Shown in pieces: positions 1-15,000 of a stretch of DNA of 64,000 bases (within the stretch, counting starts at the first letter, position 1; every line of letters starts with the position of its first letter). Below the pieces are notes generated by a model that had not been told where the DNA came from, ran no database searches, and saw only the letters and a list, made by a program, of their open reading frames with translations. Source of the stretch: Pisaster brevispinus (lineage: Eukaryota > Echinodermata > Asteroidea > Forcipulatida > Asteriidae); the NCBI GenBank assembly GCA_023634235.1, contig JAMKCF010000003.1, forward strand, positions 7,700,742-7,764,741, written 5' to 3'. Position numbers and translations under genes: made by a program.

Positions 1-3000
1 CTTCAAATTTAACAAAATGTTTCCAAAGGGAAACTAAGCTACCACAAAATGCATATTTCACCAGATTCTGGCATGAAATTAATTTGTTTCCCACTGCATT
101 CCTAATTAGTAAATTACATCAGGTATTGAACAAAATCATATTTACTACAGGCACAGGTTGGATGACTATATTGTCAACTTTTAAAAATAAAATTAAAGTG
201 TCCTAATTTTATAAATATGATTTCCATACTCATCATTACCAACCATGTTAATACGATTTCCACACTCATCATTACCAACCATGTTAATATGACTGAAACT
301 TAATTTGGCAAGCCTGTGAGGGTTGTAATAACAAATTTAGTTCAGGTCACCCAAGAATTGTCCTGTGTATGGTATTACAAGAACTAATTCTTGAATGTCA
401 AACATGTAAACCATAATCAAACCAGCATGTGAATTGTACAACAATGAACAAATCCTAAAAAAATTGCAGCAGAAAACAACCTGTACCTGCAAGGACTACA
501 TTCCCTGGTGAATCACATAACATTGATCACTGTGGTTAACACACTAGTAACCATGGAATTGAAAATATAGTATATCAGAAATATGGCGCCCTGAATGATT
601 GTCATTAGTTTTTGTTACCTTGGCCATGTCTGATTTGGCGGCTACAGCTCTACACGGCTACAGCTGGATTTCTTCTTCATCATGTGTTGAAGTACAGAAA
701 CAGTTGTAGCCATAGCTGTAGCCGGCAATTCTGATACGACCTTATTGCATACAAACAATGATCCCTCCAAAGTCATGGTGAAACCAAAGCATTATGCTTC
801 TGCCTGGTAGATTTCAATTAAGGGCGGTTTATATGTAAACAAAGGACACATGGTCAATAACAAACATCAACATTTCAAGTCACAAAATTCATGATACATG
901 CTGTTAATGTGATAACCCATATGAGGATTTAGTGACACTCAAACATAAAAACAAGACATTTGGACACGCCATGGACACAAAACTCTGAAGGCAAAAGGAA
1001 TTCTAAGAAAATATATCCTTACAGGGCTGAGAAACATCTGTGAGATACAATAGGATACAGGGATCAAAGACGCACTGAAACAACCCTCTGCAGATAATCA
1101 ATCTACACAGCCAAAAGAAACACAGGAGAAATACTAAATCAAGATGAAATCAAATTGGGGAGGTGCTGAAGAGCAACCCCCCCCCCCCCCCCCCCCCCGG
1201 AATACTTGCCATTTAATAATTAACAAAAACTTAATCCAAGCCTCATCTTCACAAACAAACAGCCATCTGAAATTAATTGTACAAGTAAAACAAATGATGC
1301 TGTTTTATTGTGATTTATAAACAAACTATGGCAATAGAAATGATTTACATGTAGAATGAATGGGTTGTTTTAACACAATTCCATGTGGAAACAGCAAATT
1401 TCTGACAGTTTTATTATACAAGCATGCCATGTTTAAATATTTATATTCTTAAATTAACTTCCCACCCATTATACATGTAAGCATACATGGATTTAAACAT
1501 TGATTCACATTTTAAATTGACCTTATTCAGAAGAATTATAATAATTCTAACATTGTATAAATATCATACAACATGTATTATAAGGTCCACAAAGCAAAAA
1601 CACAGACCGGAAAATAATTAGACATTGGAAGATCTGAGAATATAAAGAAAGGCAAATGAAAACTAACCATGCAAGAATTTACACAACAAAAGATGGGCTG
1701 GTTAAGCTATAAAACGATCTGGCTTCAATTCAAACTATGATATAAGAAATGGCAATCAACTTCAGCTTGTGGTCTTTGCAGAAAGAGAGAAAACATTGGG
1801 GGAGAGTTGTCTAAAGTTGTTGCCATTTGTGGAAACACAACACTAGAGTCTAATGCTAAAGCATTTCAGCTGTGTGTAGCAGAAAATCCCTTGCTTAAAG
1901 TGTGGAATTTGGAAAAATGCTTTCATTCTCATTCTTCAGTTGTCTTGCATATTGTAGTGTTGGAGACATTTTAGGGAAAATTAGTATTGATGACTGGTAT
2001 GAAGTATGCTTTCAGAAAATTACAAATGTTATTTTGTTTAGTTGTAATGTATCATGCCTTAAAGTAACCCTTTTTTCATGGGTTTACAACAGACTGGAAT
2101 GCCTACATAAATATAACCAATGAGGATTCCCAGCTTACATTGCTAGCATAGAAAACTAGGAATTTCAATCCTAAACACAGAGTGGTAAGCAAGCCATCAA
2201 CTTAGCCCAGATCTCACCTTGACTCACTTTCACAGTTTGTTACAGTGCATTGTGATGAGCAATACCAACAATGACTCACCATCCAGAAAACATATTTCAT
2301 TCTTTGCATGTGTACATAAATGTCTTTTGAGGCATTGCATGGTGAGGTATCAATGTATAACTGCAGAAACATCATCTAATTTGTTGTGTAGATTGTTCTT
2401 GTCGGACCTGCCCGGCTAGACATAAAGATATTGAGGTTTTCCCCATGATTCCACAATGCAGCTCTCTGCACCACAAGCTCTTTGACGTTGTGGTGCATTT
2501 CTTATTCTAATATCACTAGAATTGATATCCAAAATGATGTCACACTGTTCACAAATAAAGTGACTGTCTATACATGTATATACTACACTTTTTCTGCCGG
2601 GCAAAGATATCTGAATTTTTACCACCCAGAAATATCTTGCTCAGTACTTTATCATACATTACAATAATGAATGGCTAGGTAAGTATTAACATGTGCCCCT
2701 TACTTCATAATAAAGACTGATTTATACATTCATGCTAGTACATTCATTTATACAATCAAGCTAGTCTTATCCAGTCACTTACAAATTGTCATCATCATTG
2801 TTGTTTGTAACAAAACATACCAAGCATGAACACTTTGGCAGCTGTGTGCAATAGCCTACGAAAACTGCATATTCAATACAAGTATTGTACCTCAATATAT
2901 GGCCTGAAACATCACTCATGATTCTTCTCGTACAAGTAAAGTCAGACTCATTTGGTAGCATAGTATGCCACATACATTTAAAAAAAAATACTACCATACT

Positions 3001-4684
3001 AAACAGTTCAAATGGGAAGTGGAGCTTTGTTGAGAATCAATAAGCTGAATAAAAAAAACCTGCAGCAATGGACAGGTTTATAAAAGGATTAGGTACAATG
3101 TAGATGTACATGTGCTCGGATTCATATTCTTTGGTTCAATATGCAAATAAAAAAGCTTTGTTTACCAAATGAACATTGTTACTGCTTACATTCTACATGT
3201 ACATGCAATGCATAGTTTGTACACAATCTCTTCATATTATAACCTGTTACACATTAGGATATATTTGTAATATGTACATAAAGTCAAGCATTAATTAGTA
3301 CAAACTTGGTAGGGGGCCTAGGTTTACAGCATACAGTTCAGTCATTTACTGGCACTTTTGAAGCAATGCTCAGCATGGTATTTCATGGCAATAATTCCCT
3401 ATGTAGTGGCTACATTGTAGCCATGATATTGGCTTTGTTATTCCATACAATGCTCACAGAAATGTTCATTTCAAAGTGCCCTTAAAAAAGAAAAAGAAAA
3501 GAAAAGAAAGAAACTCCAGGCTTTGATGTCTTAGGCAATCAGTATTGTTTAATTCATTAATTGTGACAAGTCAATTTTCAAACAGTCAAAGAATACCTCA
3601 TGTGGAGTTGCCCAAACTGATGACATAGGGATCCAGACATAGCTACAGCCATAGCCACCGACTCAGACACAACCTAAAGTTTAGTTACATTTAGTTTGTG
3701 GATTCCAGATACTGGCAAGGTATAGACTGTGCAAGTCAGTGTTATCTTTAATGGGCCTTTCTGAAACAGCTATAAAATATGGCAGTATGTACATCATTTA
3801 CATCATTTATCTTTCCTTTAAAAATGAATGATTCTGAATACTTTACTCTAAACTTCAAACACTTCACTTCTGACAAATAGTACGACATCACAACCCAGAC
3901 CCACTGCATTAATCATCCAACACTAGAGTGGGCTGTTAACAAAAACTCTTGTACATGGGTGTGATGCCTTATTATCTTGTTCATAAGTACGATGAAATTC
4001 CCTGTGAAGCCACACCCACTCCACACAAACTAGCTACAATGATTACCCAGAAGCTCACTGACTGGAAATGCACCAAGCTTCATGGAGTTCTTATTTGAGG
4101 ACTTTTGTAATCAAAACAATCTCTGTACTTGCCTTGTCAGAATTATCAGTTTCGGCTCAAGAAATGCCAGGAGTAACAACAAACTTGAAGTTGAAGTAGA
4201 TGTGCACACAGGTGATGTACACTGTACAAAATAACAGTTGCTGCAAAACTAAACCATGCAGAGGTTATCATCAAAATGATAATTATGCAGTCGGAAAATG
4301 TCAGCAGAACAAGGCAATCCAACCTGACAATACTTTGAGAGTTTAGTTTGTAAATAATTGCAGCATCCGTCCTGCTGTAATGAATTCATAATGTGTTCAC
4401 AGTAGTAACATCAACATGATCTTTGGAGGCACAATTTTCCCATCCTCTAGTTTTCAAAAAAACAAACCTGAAAATGTTCATCAAATTAGTAAACAACAAA
4501 TTTGAAAAAACACCAACTGTCATAGATGTTGTGCATGTCAGTTTGGCAAATTGAACTGAGAAGTGAGTGTTTTCTTGCAGAAATAGCACATGGTAATACT
4601 TCAGGTAGATCAAATCACTGTATTTTTGATCGCGTGAGGCAGTGGTGTACCAAATTCATGTGATGCAAAACAAGTAAACAAACA
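1..4684. other. Intergenic, no gene seen
   Basis: Only short chance frames are present. Visible structure: a run of 22 C at 1177-1198; an inverted arrangement of GGCTACAGCT-type blocks at 638-740; and at 3723-3739 a lone copy of the TATAGACTGTGCAAGTC end that borders the element at 12393-13064. Confidence 0.6.
1177..1198. repeat. Poly(C) tract
   Basis: Uninterrupted run of 22 C. Similar long C or G runs occur at 40141-40152, 48507-48517, 52873-52886, 63307-63320 and about 63447-63459. Confidence 0.95.
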
Positions 4685-5939
4685 GGGGTTTTTCATAGTT
4701 TTATTATATTGTTTATGTATTTTGTCAATGATGCAAGAAAACTAAGCACAGGCAATTAAAATAAGATGAAACTGTAATTGTGATGCAAGACATTCCCTTA
4801 TGAAAGCGCCCCCATGAGGTCAACAATAATGGTCAATTGTTCAAGTTTATAAATAGAAAGCTTCTGGATTGAACTTATTAAATTCACTTTGTGGACCATT
4901 ACCGATAATACATAAATCCTTAATCCCTTCAGGCATCTGGTAGTCACCTTGCTTAAAACATAGGCAATTCAACAGAACAATGACCAGCCTGTTCAATGCA
5001 CATAGAACAAAGCAACGTTCTGTTGTGAGGGCATCATAATGTAAGCATGAATTACTTGTATTGCATTGTGCATAATTGGGTTTACATTTCTACCCTGACC
5101 TATTCAGTGCATACAATTATTATGTTTAACCTGCTCCAGAACAATCAATGAGCTCTGTAGACGATCATTATTAGTCAGCACCTACGTAAGACACCCCACT
5201 CCCCCCTTTGGTTTCAATACCTAAACTTCTCAACAAGCCAAAGGTACCAAACTAACCACGGCCCAAAGTCATGGCTCTGCTGCCCATGGTGCCCCGTAAA
5301 GCACATAATAACCTGGTACACAGAGCCATGACATTGGACCCAGAAAATGCAAGTCCAAATAGCTAGTTTAAAGGAGATGTACATATTCAGTGAAATGTTG
5401 GTAAACGCAGAGCTGGCAATTTCTCATCCCTTTGATTCCATTTGAGAAAACATAGGCAATGTGTTCACTGTTCTGCACAACAATTGTTGATATGGATAAC
5501 ATGGTTGGTAAAATGATCATGAAATGCACAGCTATCAAACATGCTTTGTAAAGTCTTACTGTCTGCAATTCAAACCAACTTATTGGGGTTATTTTGCACA
5601 AGTGGATACTTACTGCTAATGTGCACATTTAGCTTTAGTGCCAGTTCATACTTCCCATGAATGTGATTGCAAAGAAAATCTTGACCTAAAGAGAAATTTA
5701 CTTCAAAAAATTCAGATAAGTTCAAATGGGGCAAATTCTACACAATGAATACTGATGTCCCTTGCAAATGAAGAGCTCTGCATTAAAGTATGAATCTGCC
5801 TGGAAATGAGCTGCTGATGCTGAAGTGTTGCTACTTCATAAGGTGTTACCAAACACGTATTCAAGCAACCCTTATTGTGGACTCCATAGTGTCAGGTCTT
5901 GCAGCTGTCTACTACACACAATCTAACATACATATTGTC
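4685..5939 (-). other. Probable OSBP 3-prime UTR
   Basis: No open frame is supported below the OSBP stop. The first good poly(A) signal on the minus strand is AATAAA at 4705-4700, followed by a T/GT-rich stretch (TGTTTGTTTACTTG), giving a 3-prime UTR of about 1.25 kb. A short inverted pair built on GTCATGGCTCTG and its complement lies at 5269-5333. The exact end is inferred. Confidence 0.4.
4700..4705 (-). terminator. Candidate poly(A) signal of OSBP
   Basis: AATAAA on the minus strand, about 1.24 kb past the stop codon, with a GT/T-rich downstream element. No closer AATAAA was seen after the stop. Confidence 0.4.
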
Positions 5940-6082
5940 CTAGAAGATATCTGGGCAATGTTCCCAGTCACCTTTCTCCTTAGAGTCCCAGTATTTGTTA
6001 CTATACACATACGTGATTGCCTTGTTTAGAGGATCCATCTTACGATCAAACCAGATTGGTTTGTAACTTTCACATGGCTTTC
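5940..6082 (-). CDS. OSBP: OSBP coding exon 13 (C-terminus, stop TAG)
   Basis: 143 nt including TAG. The acceptor is ATTTCAG|GAAAGC. It encodes [14 protein letters not shown] and ends DWEHCPDIF. The PDIF-stop terminus matches animal OSBPs and fixes the end of the gene. Confidence 0.95.
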
Positions 6083-9000
6083 CTGAAATCAGAACAAAGG
6101 ATTAAATTCTAAAGTCAAATTTTCTGGACTTCTAATGAATCTAAGGGGTTGAAATTAATGCAGATGTTTTAGAAATCTAGACCATTGGTATAAAATGACA
6201 TAAATTATTTTAAATGAAGACATAGGTGTAGTGATGAGTGTGGAACATACTCAATATTTTTAAGGAGCTCGGTGCATGGCTTAATCATTAATATATTATA
6301 ATATTGGGGCAGATGGAATTTCCTGCAAGGGAAAAATAAACAAAAACCCAATGTAGACAATTCTGTTGGATGCAGTAGTAATTGCTGGTGTGTAAGGAAG
6401 ACAAATTGACTGAGTGGGAGACAGTTTATCCCAGGAAAAACTGTCTTAGAAGACAAATTATCCCAGACAAGCAGCAATCTACATAGTTGGTGTTCAGAGC
6501 AGACTTACCTGCTTCCGCTGCAGCTGTAGCCTCAGCCTCCCGTTTCCTCCTGGTTGCTCGTTGCTTCTCCTCTAATCGTAGTTTTTCTTTATTAGCATCA
6601 TCCCACAGACCCTCTTCCATCAGCCGTTGGTCAGGTCGGTTACGTGTATCCGTTGGGGCAGTGCCCGCCTCAAATTCATTCATTGTGATGCAGAAACTTG
6701 TCATGTTATACATATTCTCTGCATTGGGCCTGTATCATTCAAAAAATATATATCATGAACCCAGCACAAAGTATGACCACATAATTTGATGTGGTGCAAT
6801 TATTTATTATTTAGGTATGGTTTTGTTTCAGCCTACAGTGATGAAGATATGCACTGTGCAAAGTGTGCATGTATACTCGGTGTCTTCTGATTCCTGGGGA
6901 GAAAACAAACTATAGCAGAGGTCAGAATTTTCCGCATCACGGTCAACCCGGATGGAATCGTGGGAATTTGTTTGTTGACAACAAGCAAATATACAACATT
7001 CTACAAACTCGAAATACTTCAAATTCTGGCGATAATGTCCATCTAGTCTTGATATTTGCTAGATTTAATGTGGATAATAACAATAATAACTAGTTCTTAT
7101 ATAGCACATTTTACAATAACGTCTCAATGCGCTTTACATTAGTGCCCTGGTCATTGGGCCAATAGCATTCCTTTAATCTTTCTCAGCTCCCTGGGGAGTA
7201 TACAGCCCGGGCTGCTGTGGCGCTCCGAAGGCTTTTTTTAAACACAATATCAATCTCTACCCTCACAGGTACCTATTTATACCCCTGGGTGAAGAGAAGC
7301 ATTTAAAGTAAAGCATCTTGCTCAAGGACACAAGTGTCATGACCGGGATTCAAACCCACACCCCGATGAATTAACCACCAGAACTTGAAATTGATGCTCT
7401 AAACTGCTCGGTCATGACAACCTAAATGTGATCGTTCATTTCAGTATACAAATGTTAAAACATGCATGCACACTATTAGTCTGGCTCTCTCCTCCATGTT
7501 TCTTACAACAATACATAGGCGAGTGGGGAAACACACAACTCGAATTTCCAGAGTGGATTTGATTTTTGCAGAATTCAAAAAGGAACGAGCACACAGATTG
7601 AAATAACTAATACTAATAATTCCTGCAGGTACAAACATGTGAATATCTTTTTATGAAGACGCGTTGGCTTTGGGAAGGTCAGAGGTTAGTTCTCCATACA
7701 CTTGTTGTGATAAGTACTGTTTTGCCATACACTGGCATAACAAACTCATAACATTGTGTTAATCCCAGATGCAATAATTACATCAGTTCAAGTATTACTT
7801 ACGCCAGAAATGTAGCAGTTAAATAATACAACATGCAGAGTTTCCCGCTCATTAACAGTGTTGAGTAAAGTAACCCAGAGCTTGCATTACAAACAGCTGC
7901 ATGGAAATTACTCCTAAAATATTACTAGGATTGAATTGTTTGACTACTTACGGAAGTGGGTTTTTCTGCCATAATATTTTGGGTGGAGCTGTCTGGTAGA
8001 GAGGCTTGGCTCGACTGCCTTTATCCAGGGAGGTATGAAGTACCTTAGCATATTCCATCTTCTGATCCCATGTCCCAGATAAGATAAACTTAGCTGTGTT
8101 ATTAGCATCAGTTACTACACCTGTCACCTGAAAGAGAATCAATTCTTACCAAAGTAGGACTTGAAACTGTGCATGGTTGGAGGACAATCAGGTGAGGTTA
8201 GCGGTGACACCATGTGTGTAATAAATCTCTTTTGAGTTGTGGTGGTTCTGAGGAGAACTGGTGGTTTGACAACTCCATGTTTCGATCAGTATACTCTGAT
8301 CATCTTCAAGGCATCCTTGTCAAACCACCAGTTCTTCTCTGAACCACCACTACTCAAAAGAGATTTATTATGCACACGGTGTCACCGCTAACCTCACCTG
8401 ATCAATTATTACATCCTATTGTTGCGTCAGTGGAAATACATTGTATTTTGATTGTGAAATAGCAACAAATATCTCATACAAGAAAGGCTCTGTGTAAAAA
8501 CATTGCATCTCAGCGCCGTAGGATTTGTGTGTGAATCCAAGGTGGTTTTAGTGCATACATGTATGATGTTCATAACACAATATTTTGAGATTTGCCGTTT
8601 TTGCACAAAGTTAAAGATGTAGCAGCATCAAATAAAATGAGGTGTAGAGGTTTTGAAGCATTGGAAATCATTGACACTATCCACTATGCTCACACTATGC
8701 TCCATCTGTCTGCACTCTCAAGATTACAGCCTTGCTGCTTAAGGGTTCCATGATGCCAGGTCCACAACTACTTCCAAAAGCAAATTACATGGACTCACTT
8801 TTCTAGGAATATCTCCAGAGAAATAGCTGTAAGGTTTGTAGTTGATTCTGCAGCACTCTTTTGTGGTATGGTTGACAACTTCACATTCTCCACTCTGTTA
8901 AGAAGTACAGTGTAAGTGTCCTTCATTGTGTCCAATCTCGTTTTAATATTCGTCATTAGTATTTACTTTTGGTAATGTATTAAGAAAAAAAGTGCCTGTT

Positions 9001-12000
9001 TATAAGATTGAAGAGACGTGAATTGAAGATCAAAAAAATAAAGGTGAAAACCCTAATTAAAAGAGTTAAGTAATTTCTATACTAAGTTTTCACAAAATAA
9101 AACACGTAAACAACCTGTGAAAATTCCACCAAGTTAAATAATCCTGGTAAGGGAAAACAATAAACAACTGTTTCTGTTTTCTCAGGGATTTTGTGCACAT
9201 TCATTTGTGTCCTTGTGCGAAAAGGCAACGTAGACAGGACTAACTCTCTGGAAGGTTGTTGTTACTGGTATGAGCTTGGTAATTAGTTAGCTTCCAGATC
9301 GAAACTGATTAGTCGCTTCAAAATTACCAATCATGTAATCTAAGGCTGCAACACTGACCCAAAATGGATAGAAAAGCAGTGCATTCATTCATTTTGATGT
9401 GAACCTTTGCAATAAGTTAGGCTAAGGTGAGTTAAGTCAGATCCATGACAACAGACCCTTCCCATGAAATTATGTAAAATGCACACTGTGGGAGTGCACA
9501 CTAACACTACTGGTGGGCAAACTGAGGAAACATCCTGCCTTTTGTATGAGGGATGATGGAGGGGTGACCCATACGCATTTGCATGTCTTCCTAGTGCAGA
9601 ACTCTATGGCGTTTGTCCATCAATAGTGTCTGTATGCATTTGTGAATGTAATTAGCATATTCATGGAAGGGCAAATTACAATACTCTTCGAGTTCAACTT
9701 CAAGTAAAAACAACAAGATTACACAAACATCTTAAAATTTGGACTAATTTCATTTATACTAAAAGTCTGAAGATAAACCCAAAAATGTACATGAGCACTA
9801 TACCATGTACACATTGGCATGAAAATAAAAACTAGTCTGCAGGACTTTTTCAGTATCGACCACCTATGCCCAAAGTCTGAAATGTCACTAATCAGGTTTG
9901 TATTACAGTGGTAACTTTGGGCTTTGTATTAAATGTGTTGTACTTCTTTCAACCTACCTGATCCACCCAGAGTTTTCCAACGATGATGTTATGCACAGTG
10001 GATGTGACTTTCCGGTATGTATAGTAACTGCCAGTTCTCTTGAATTTGATATGTACAATTCCTTGAGGGAAGACTTGTAGGTATTTGCCTCTGAATTTAC
10101 TAGCGATAGTAATATCTGTCCATAGCGTCCAATCCTTAGACTCTACATGTATAGCTGCTGCTGGCGGATGGTGGCTCACCTACACATCATACAAAACCAA
10201 ACACAACCAAGTTGAGGACCCTTCTGTACCAACTGATACACTTTTAAAGATAAACAGTCACACAGGATATTGTTAAATGCTTTTTGATCTGGTACCCTGT
10301 TTCTATTAAGCCAAGGTTTTATCTGGGTTTGGAAGGTTTTTGTTGTTGTACTGAACAGTAAGAAATTGGGTCCATACATCAGTGTTCTCCAACCTATAGA
10401 AAAGACGTGGCGCACCGCCACGCTTTCTGCGGCGCACGCCACGCTTTATAATCGCCGCCAAGCTTTAAAATGTTGCCGCCACGCACGCACACAGCACATG
10501 GTGTTTTGTACAGTACAACAGCAGGTCCAAAGTCCAGCCTAACCAACATTCCGCACGCTGTGATTGGCCCGTTAAAAAATACCATGTTCATAAGAAAGCT
10601 TGGCTAGCCTCCAACTCTGTACACGACGTTCACGAGTCGCGTAAAGAATTGCTGCACAATGTGGCGCACGCCCGCGGATTCTGTACTATACACAGCGTTG
10701 GGTTAAGGCTATTCAAGCATCGACAACTTTTGCCGGTTGAGGGCGTTGCAGGGCAAAGTTCATTGATTCTTTTCTCCATCGTGCGTCGTCGATCGATTGT
10801 TAACACGAAGATTTCATTGGAAAAGAAGTTCTATAAAACCGATTCTCAAATCACAAATCCATGAAAATGGTTGTTGATGAAAAAAGGATTATTAAGGGAA
10901 GAAATTAGGGGATAAGATAGTCGAAAAACGCAAATTTCCGTGTGTATGTGTGTGGTTTTTTTTTTTTTTTTTTTTTGGATGCTTCGAAAATTGTGTGCAT
11001 CAATGCATGCGTACGGCCCTGGGCGAATGAAAAAAACTTGCGGGCGACCATTCTCATTTGCCCATTTGCCACCCAGATAATTAGAAATAAACAGTATTGA
11101 TTAATAAGGAGGCTGTAGATGTCTGTTCAAACCCGAACTGGCAAGAAGTACACACTTGATGATGTAACATTTCAGCAACACATTTTCAGGTTTTCATCGA
11201 TAGAACAAATAAACAAAATTGAAGAATGAATATCTATTCATTGGTTTTTATTTCAAGTAAGTGTTTAGAAAACCAGTATTGTACTTTGTGTTCTTAAAAA
11301 CTTTAAAAATATTTCCTCAAAAAAGTCTGAGGAGGTCTTCAAACAGTTCTAGTAAACTGGGTGTTGAGTTGCCCCATAGCCTAGAGGACTGAAACACAGA
11401 GTGAATCTGGGTTTTAAAAAGACTGTATTTAGAATTTGTTTCAATTTGGTCAATTTCATGTTTGCATTTGACAGTAGGATTCTTATCTGCTTGACCGTTG
11501 ATCTTTCTAAGTGAAGTCACACCATGGACGGACCTACTATAGGGTGTTGGTTACATGCCAAAGGGTACATCTGCAATACACACAGACTGTCCATTTGGGT
11601 ATTTATGTTGGTCACAGCACTGTGCTGCAGAACAATGAGTTTAGATCATTGGTGACCAAGCATATATCCAAAACTGACATACAAAGCTGTCATGAAGCCT
11701 GGGAGCCTGACAATGTAATTGCAACTTTTTGCTTACATTTATGCACAACAATTGGTGAAAAGTTGGCATGTTTGGTTTGGATTACAGCTACTTGGCAGAT
11801 TTATTAGCACTAAATGATCTTCTCTACCCAGCAATGCTTACATTATAGATGATGTACACAAAAAGCTGGAATTGAAGAGAATACTCATTAAAAGAGCAAT
11901 ACATTCAGCATTCTTGCAAAACTAGCACATATGGATTGTACAATACCTTGGCATGAGTACTAAATCTGCATGTATGTAGGTGACACAATTTAAATACCAG

Positions 12001-15000
12001 ACATCTGGTAAATCTTCAATGAAACATGAGTAGTGTTCCTACCTGTTCACATAGCGCTCTCCACCCTAAGTCCTCTGACCGATCAAACTCATAGGTCTCT
12101 CCTAGTAGTGGATTAAATGGCTTAGTATTTCTGACTGCAGTAGATGCATAGGCACCTATAGTGAAGCCAGCTACATAACACATCTCTTCTACAGTAGTCT
12201 TACACTCAGCTGCAGTATGTAGCATATCAGCATATTCTAAATCCTCAGCCAAACGCTGTATCATTGACAGAGGCTCATTGAAATTTACCTGAATCATACC
12301 AAAACAAGACATGAAATTAATCTAGACATTTGTCGTAAACCATATTTGTGAAATCAAATTTTAATCTTTATAATAAAACTGTACTTACATGTATAGACTA
12401 TGCAAGTCTCATGCGTATCGAACTTCCGGGACCATTGTGGTCCCGACCATATGGAATTTAACGTGGGCTAGAATTCATTTCGCCAATTATTTTAGTTTAA
12501 CAGAGTTAATAACCATGAAAACTATATTGGAAATGTAATACTAAGTGAGAAAAAATATGAAAGTAAAATCAATTCAACAATATAACGAAGAAAACCCAAG
12601 AATTAAACGTGACCTCAGCTTCCGGTTACTTGCAACAAATTAAGAGTTTGTGCCCACCTCCGATCACGGAGTGCAATGATAATTGGCAGACGCTGTAATT
12701 GCCAAACGCTAAGCCTTTTCATTGCGGTCTATGATTGTTGAGGCGTCGTGTGTTATGTATAAACCAGCTTTTAGTGGTTGCACATACTCGGGCGTAGATT
12801 TACAAAAGGAGTTTCTCAAAAAGTTTAGATCAAATAAACATCCTTGTCCCAGAGTTTCAATTTTGTTTCAGTAATAGTTAACAAATTATTTGTGTATAAA
12901 TTAAAAAAGCTAAAACTCATTTTATAAAAAACGTAATGAGATTTTTTTTTTTTTCAGATTTGTTCATAGATATTATTTAAAATAAAGATCTGATTTCAGA
13001 AAAAATATATTCTTTGTTTAACGTGTTTTCTTGTTCCGATATGTGCGAGACTTGCACAGTCTATTAAGAAAACTAAATGTAGGCATCCACAGTATTGTAC
13101 TTTTACTATTCAAGTTTATCAAGCAAATGGCTTTCCGAAACAATCTTATTGGGTAATGCACTTTTGCTTTTGGTGTTTGTCAGACTGCCTGTACTTGTTT
13201 GGTTTGAAAATCATTTTTTCTGATGCTCATTAATACCCAAAATGATGATACACTATTTTCCTTTCTAGCTTTGGTTTGGTTACATTATTTTTACTGGGAG
13301 GACAGCAACATGACTGCACACCTACTAGCAACATGGGCCATGAGATTTGGCAAAAGTACACTTACTGGTACAGGGATCTTGGACAACTCCTTTCCAATGC
13401 AATTCTTGATGATGCTCCATAAGTTGAGTCCAGCAATGGGCTTAGTAGGAATTGTCTTCCTTCTTTGTCTACCACCACCACGCTTTCTCCAATGATCATC
13501 AGGCTGCTAGCAAAAAACAATCTTATTTTGTGACCACATTTTATGGTGCGAAAAACTTATTATGGAAGAAAACATCTGCATGTGCCAGTTCCCCCAAATA
13601 AAAGAAAAAAGCAAAGATAACAACAAATTTGCAGCAAGGTAAACAAATAATGTCAATATGAACATTGATTTGTGCACATAAGTTTGTAGTTGAATAATGT
13701 GTGGGCTTTCAATTCCAGGTTAACTACAAGCATATCTTGCTCCTGTACTTCTACTTACATCTTTAGCACTGTGTTTGTCTTGCATCATGTCATCATCAGT
13801 ACCTGACTGTTCCCCTGCTCTACTTTCTCCTTCACTGCTAGCAATACTATTACCACTAATGTCACTGCCTGTACGCCTGCAATCAATCAATTCAGCCAAA
13901 TAACAAATACATGAAACTAAAATTTATATGAACCTTTCCCAACATCAATGGAACAATCGTCACAGTTCATCCACATACAGGTGTACATTTAATAAGTGGT
14001 TTTTAATACATGTAGTTGGTCCAGTACTGACATGATAAAAGTGTGAATAAGTTTTAAATACTAATAAAACTTGACACAATGCTACATGTAAGTGTATGTA
14101 TGATGATTCAAATGTCACTATGAAAAAACGACCTCGTACACGTAATGTATGCATGATGCATACTCACTTGTGACCTTTGACACTTGCAGCGAGTTGAACC
14201 GATGTGAAGTCTTCTGTCGCGTCGTAAAACTCGTTATCTTCGTCGTCCTCCTCTGCATCTGTGCCTGTCATGTAGAAAAGATTACCCACATTAATTATGT
14301 CAGGTTAAGACAATGAAATTGGGCCAATGAGTTCAAGTTACTAAGAGGATTCAAAGCGTCAGTATGCTTCCACTTGCACATAAAAAACTTTGTCCAAATT
14401 CATGTATAACTACATTGTAATCTAAATATTTACAGCTACATTATGACAAATTTGAGGTACATGTAGACATGTACAAAATGAGTAAATTCAAAATATGTGA
14501 CTGTCAGACTGTATTCATGGTTTACTACAAAAGAATCCCAAACAGCCCAATTGGAATAATTAAAGCTAACTTTGTCTCAACATTGAAAAAATAATTAATA
14601 CAAAAGAAAAGCTGCTGAAAAGTAAACTGAACTACAGCAGTGACATAAATCCACAAGACTGTAAGACCGCGTTCCCACTGGATCCACAATTACGAGATCC
14701 TGACCCCGCAAAAGGATTAGTCGCAGACGTGAATCGCGGTCGCGTTCCCACTAGAGTATGATCGCGCATTGATCTCCCTTTTAGGAACGGAAGTGGATTC
14801 AAAGTTCACCAACGCAGGTCGACCAAGTGGGCAGTGCGCAGGCGCAACGTATCTATGGCGACCACACAGTGTGGGGTGGCTCCTCTACTACGCGCGCGCG
14901 GCAGTCGCCATTTTTTTGTCATGATAGTACATGCACTGTATACTGACTACTGTTGACCGACATGATGGACTTTTTTGTGCCATTTATTTTGTTGTGCCAT

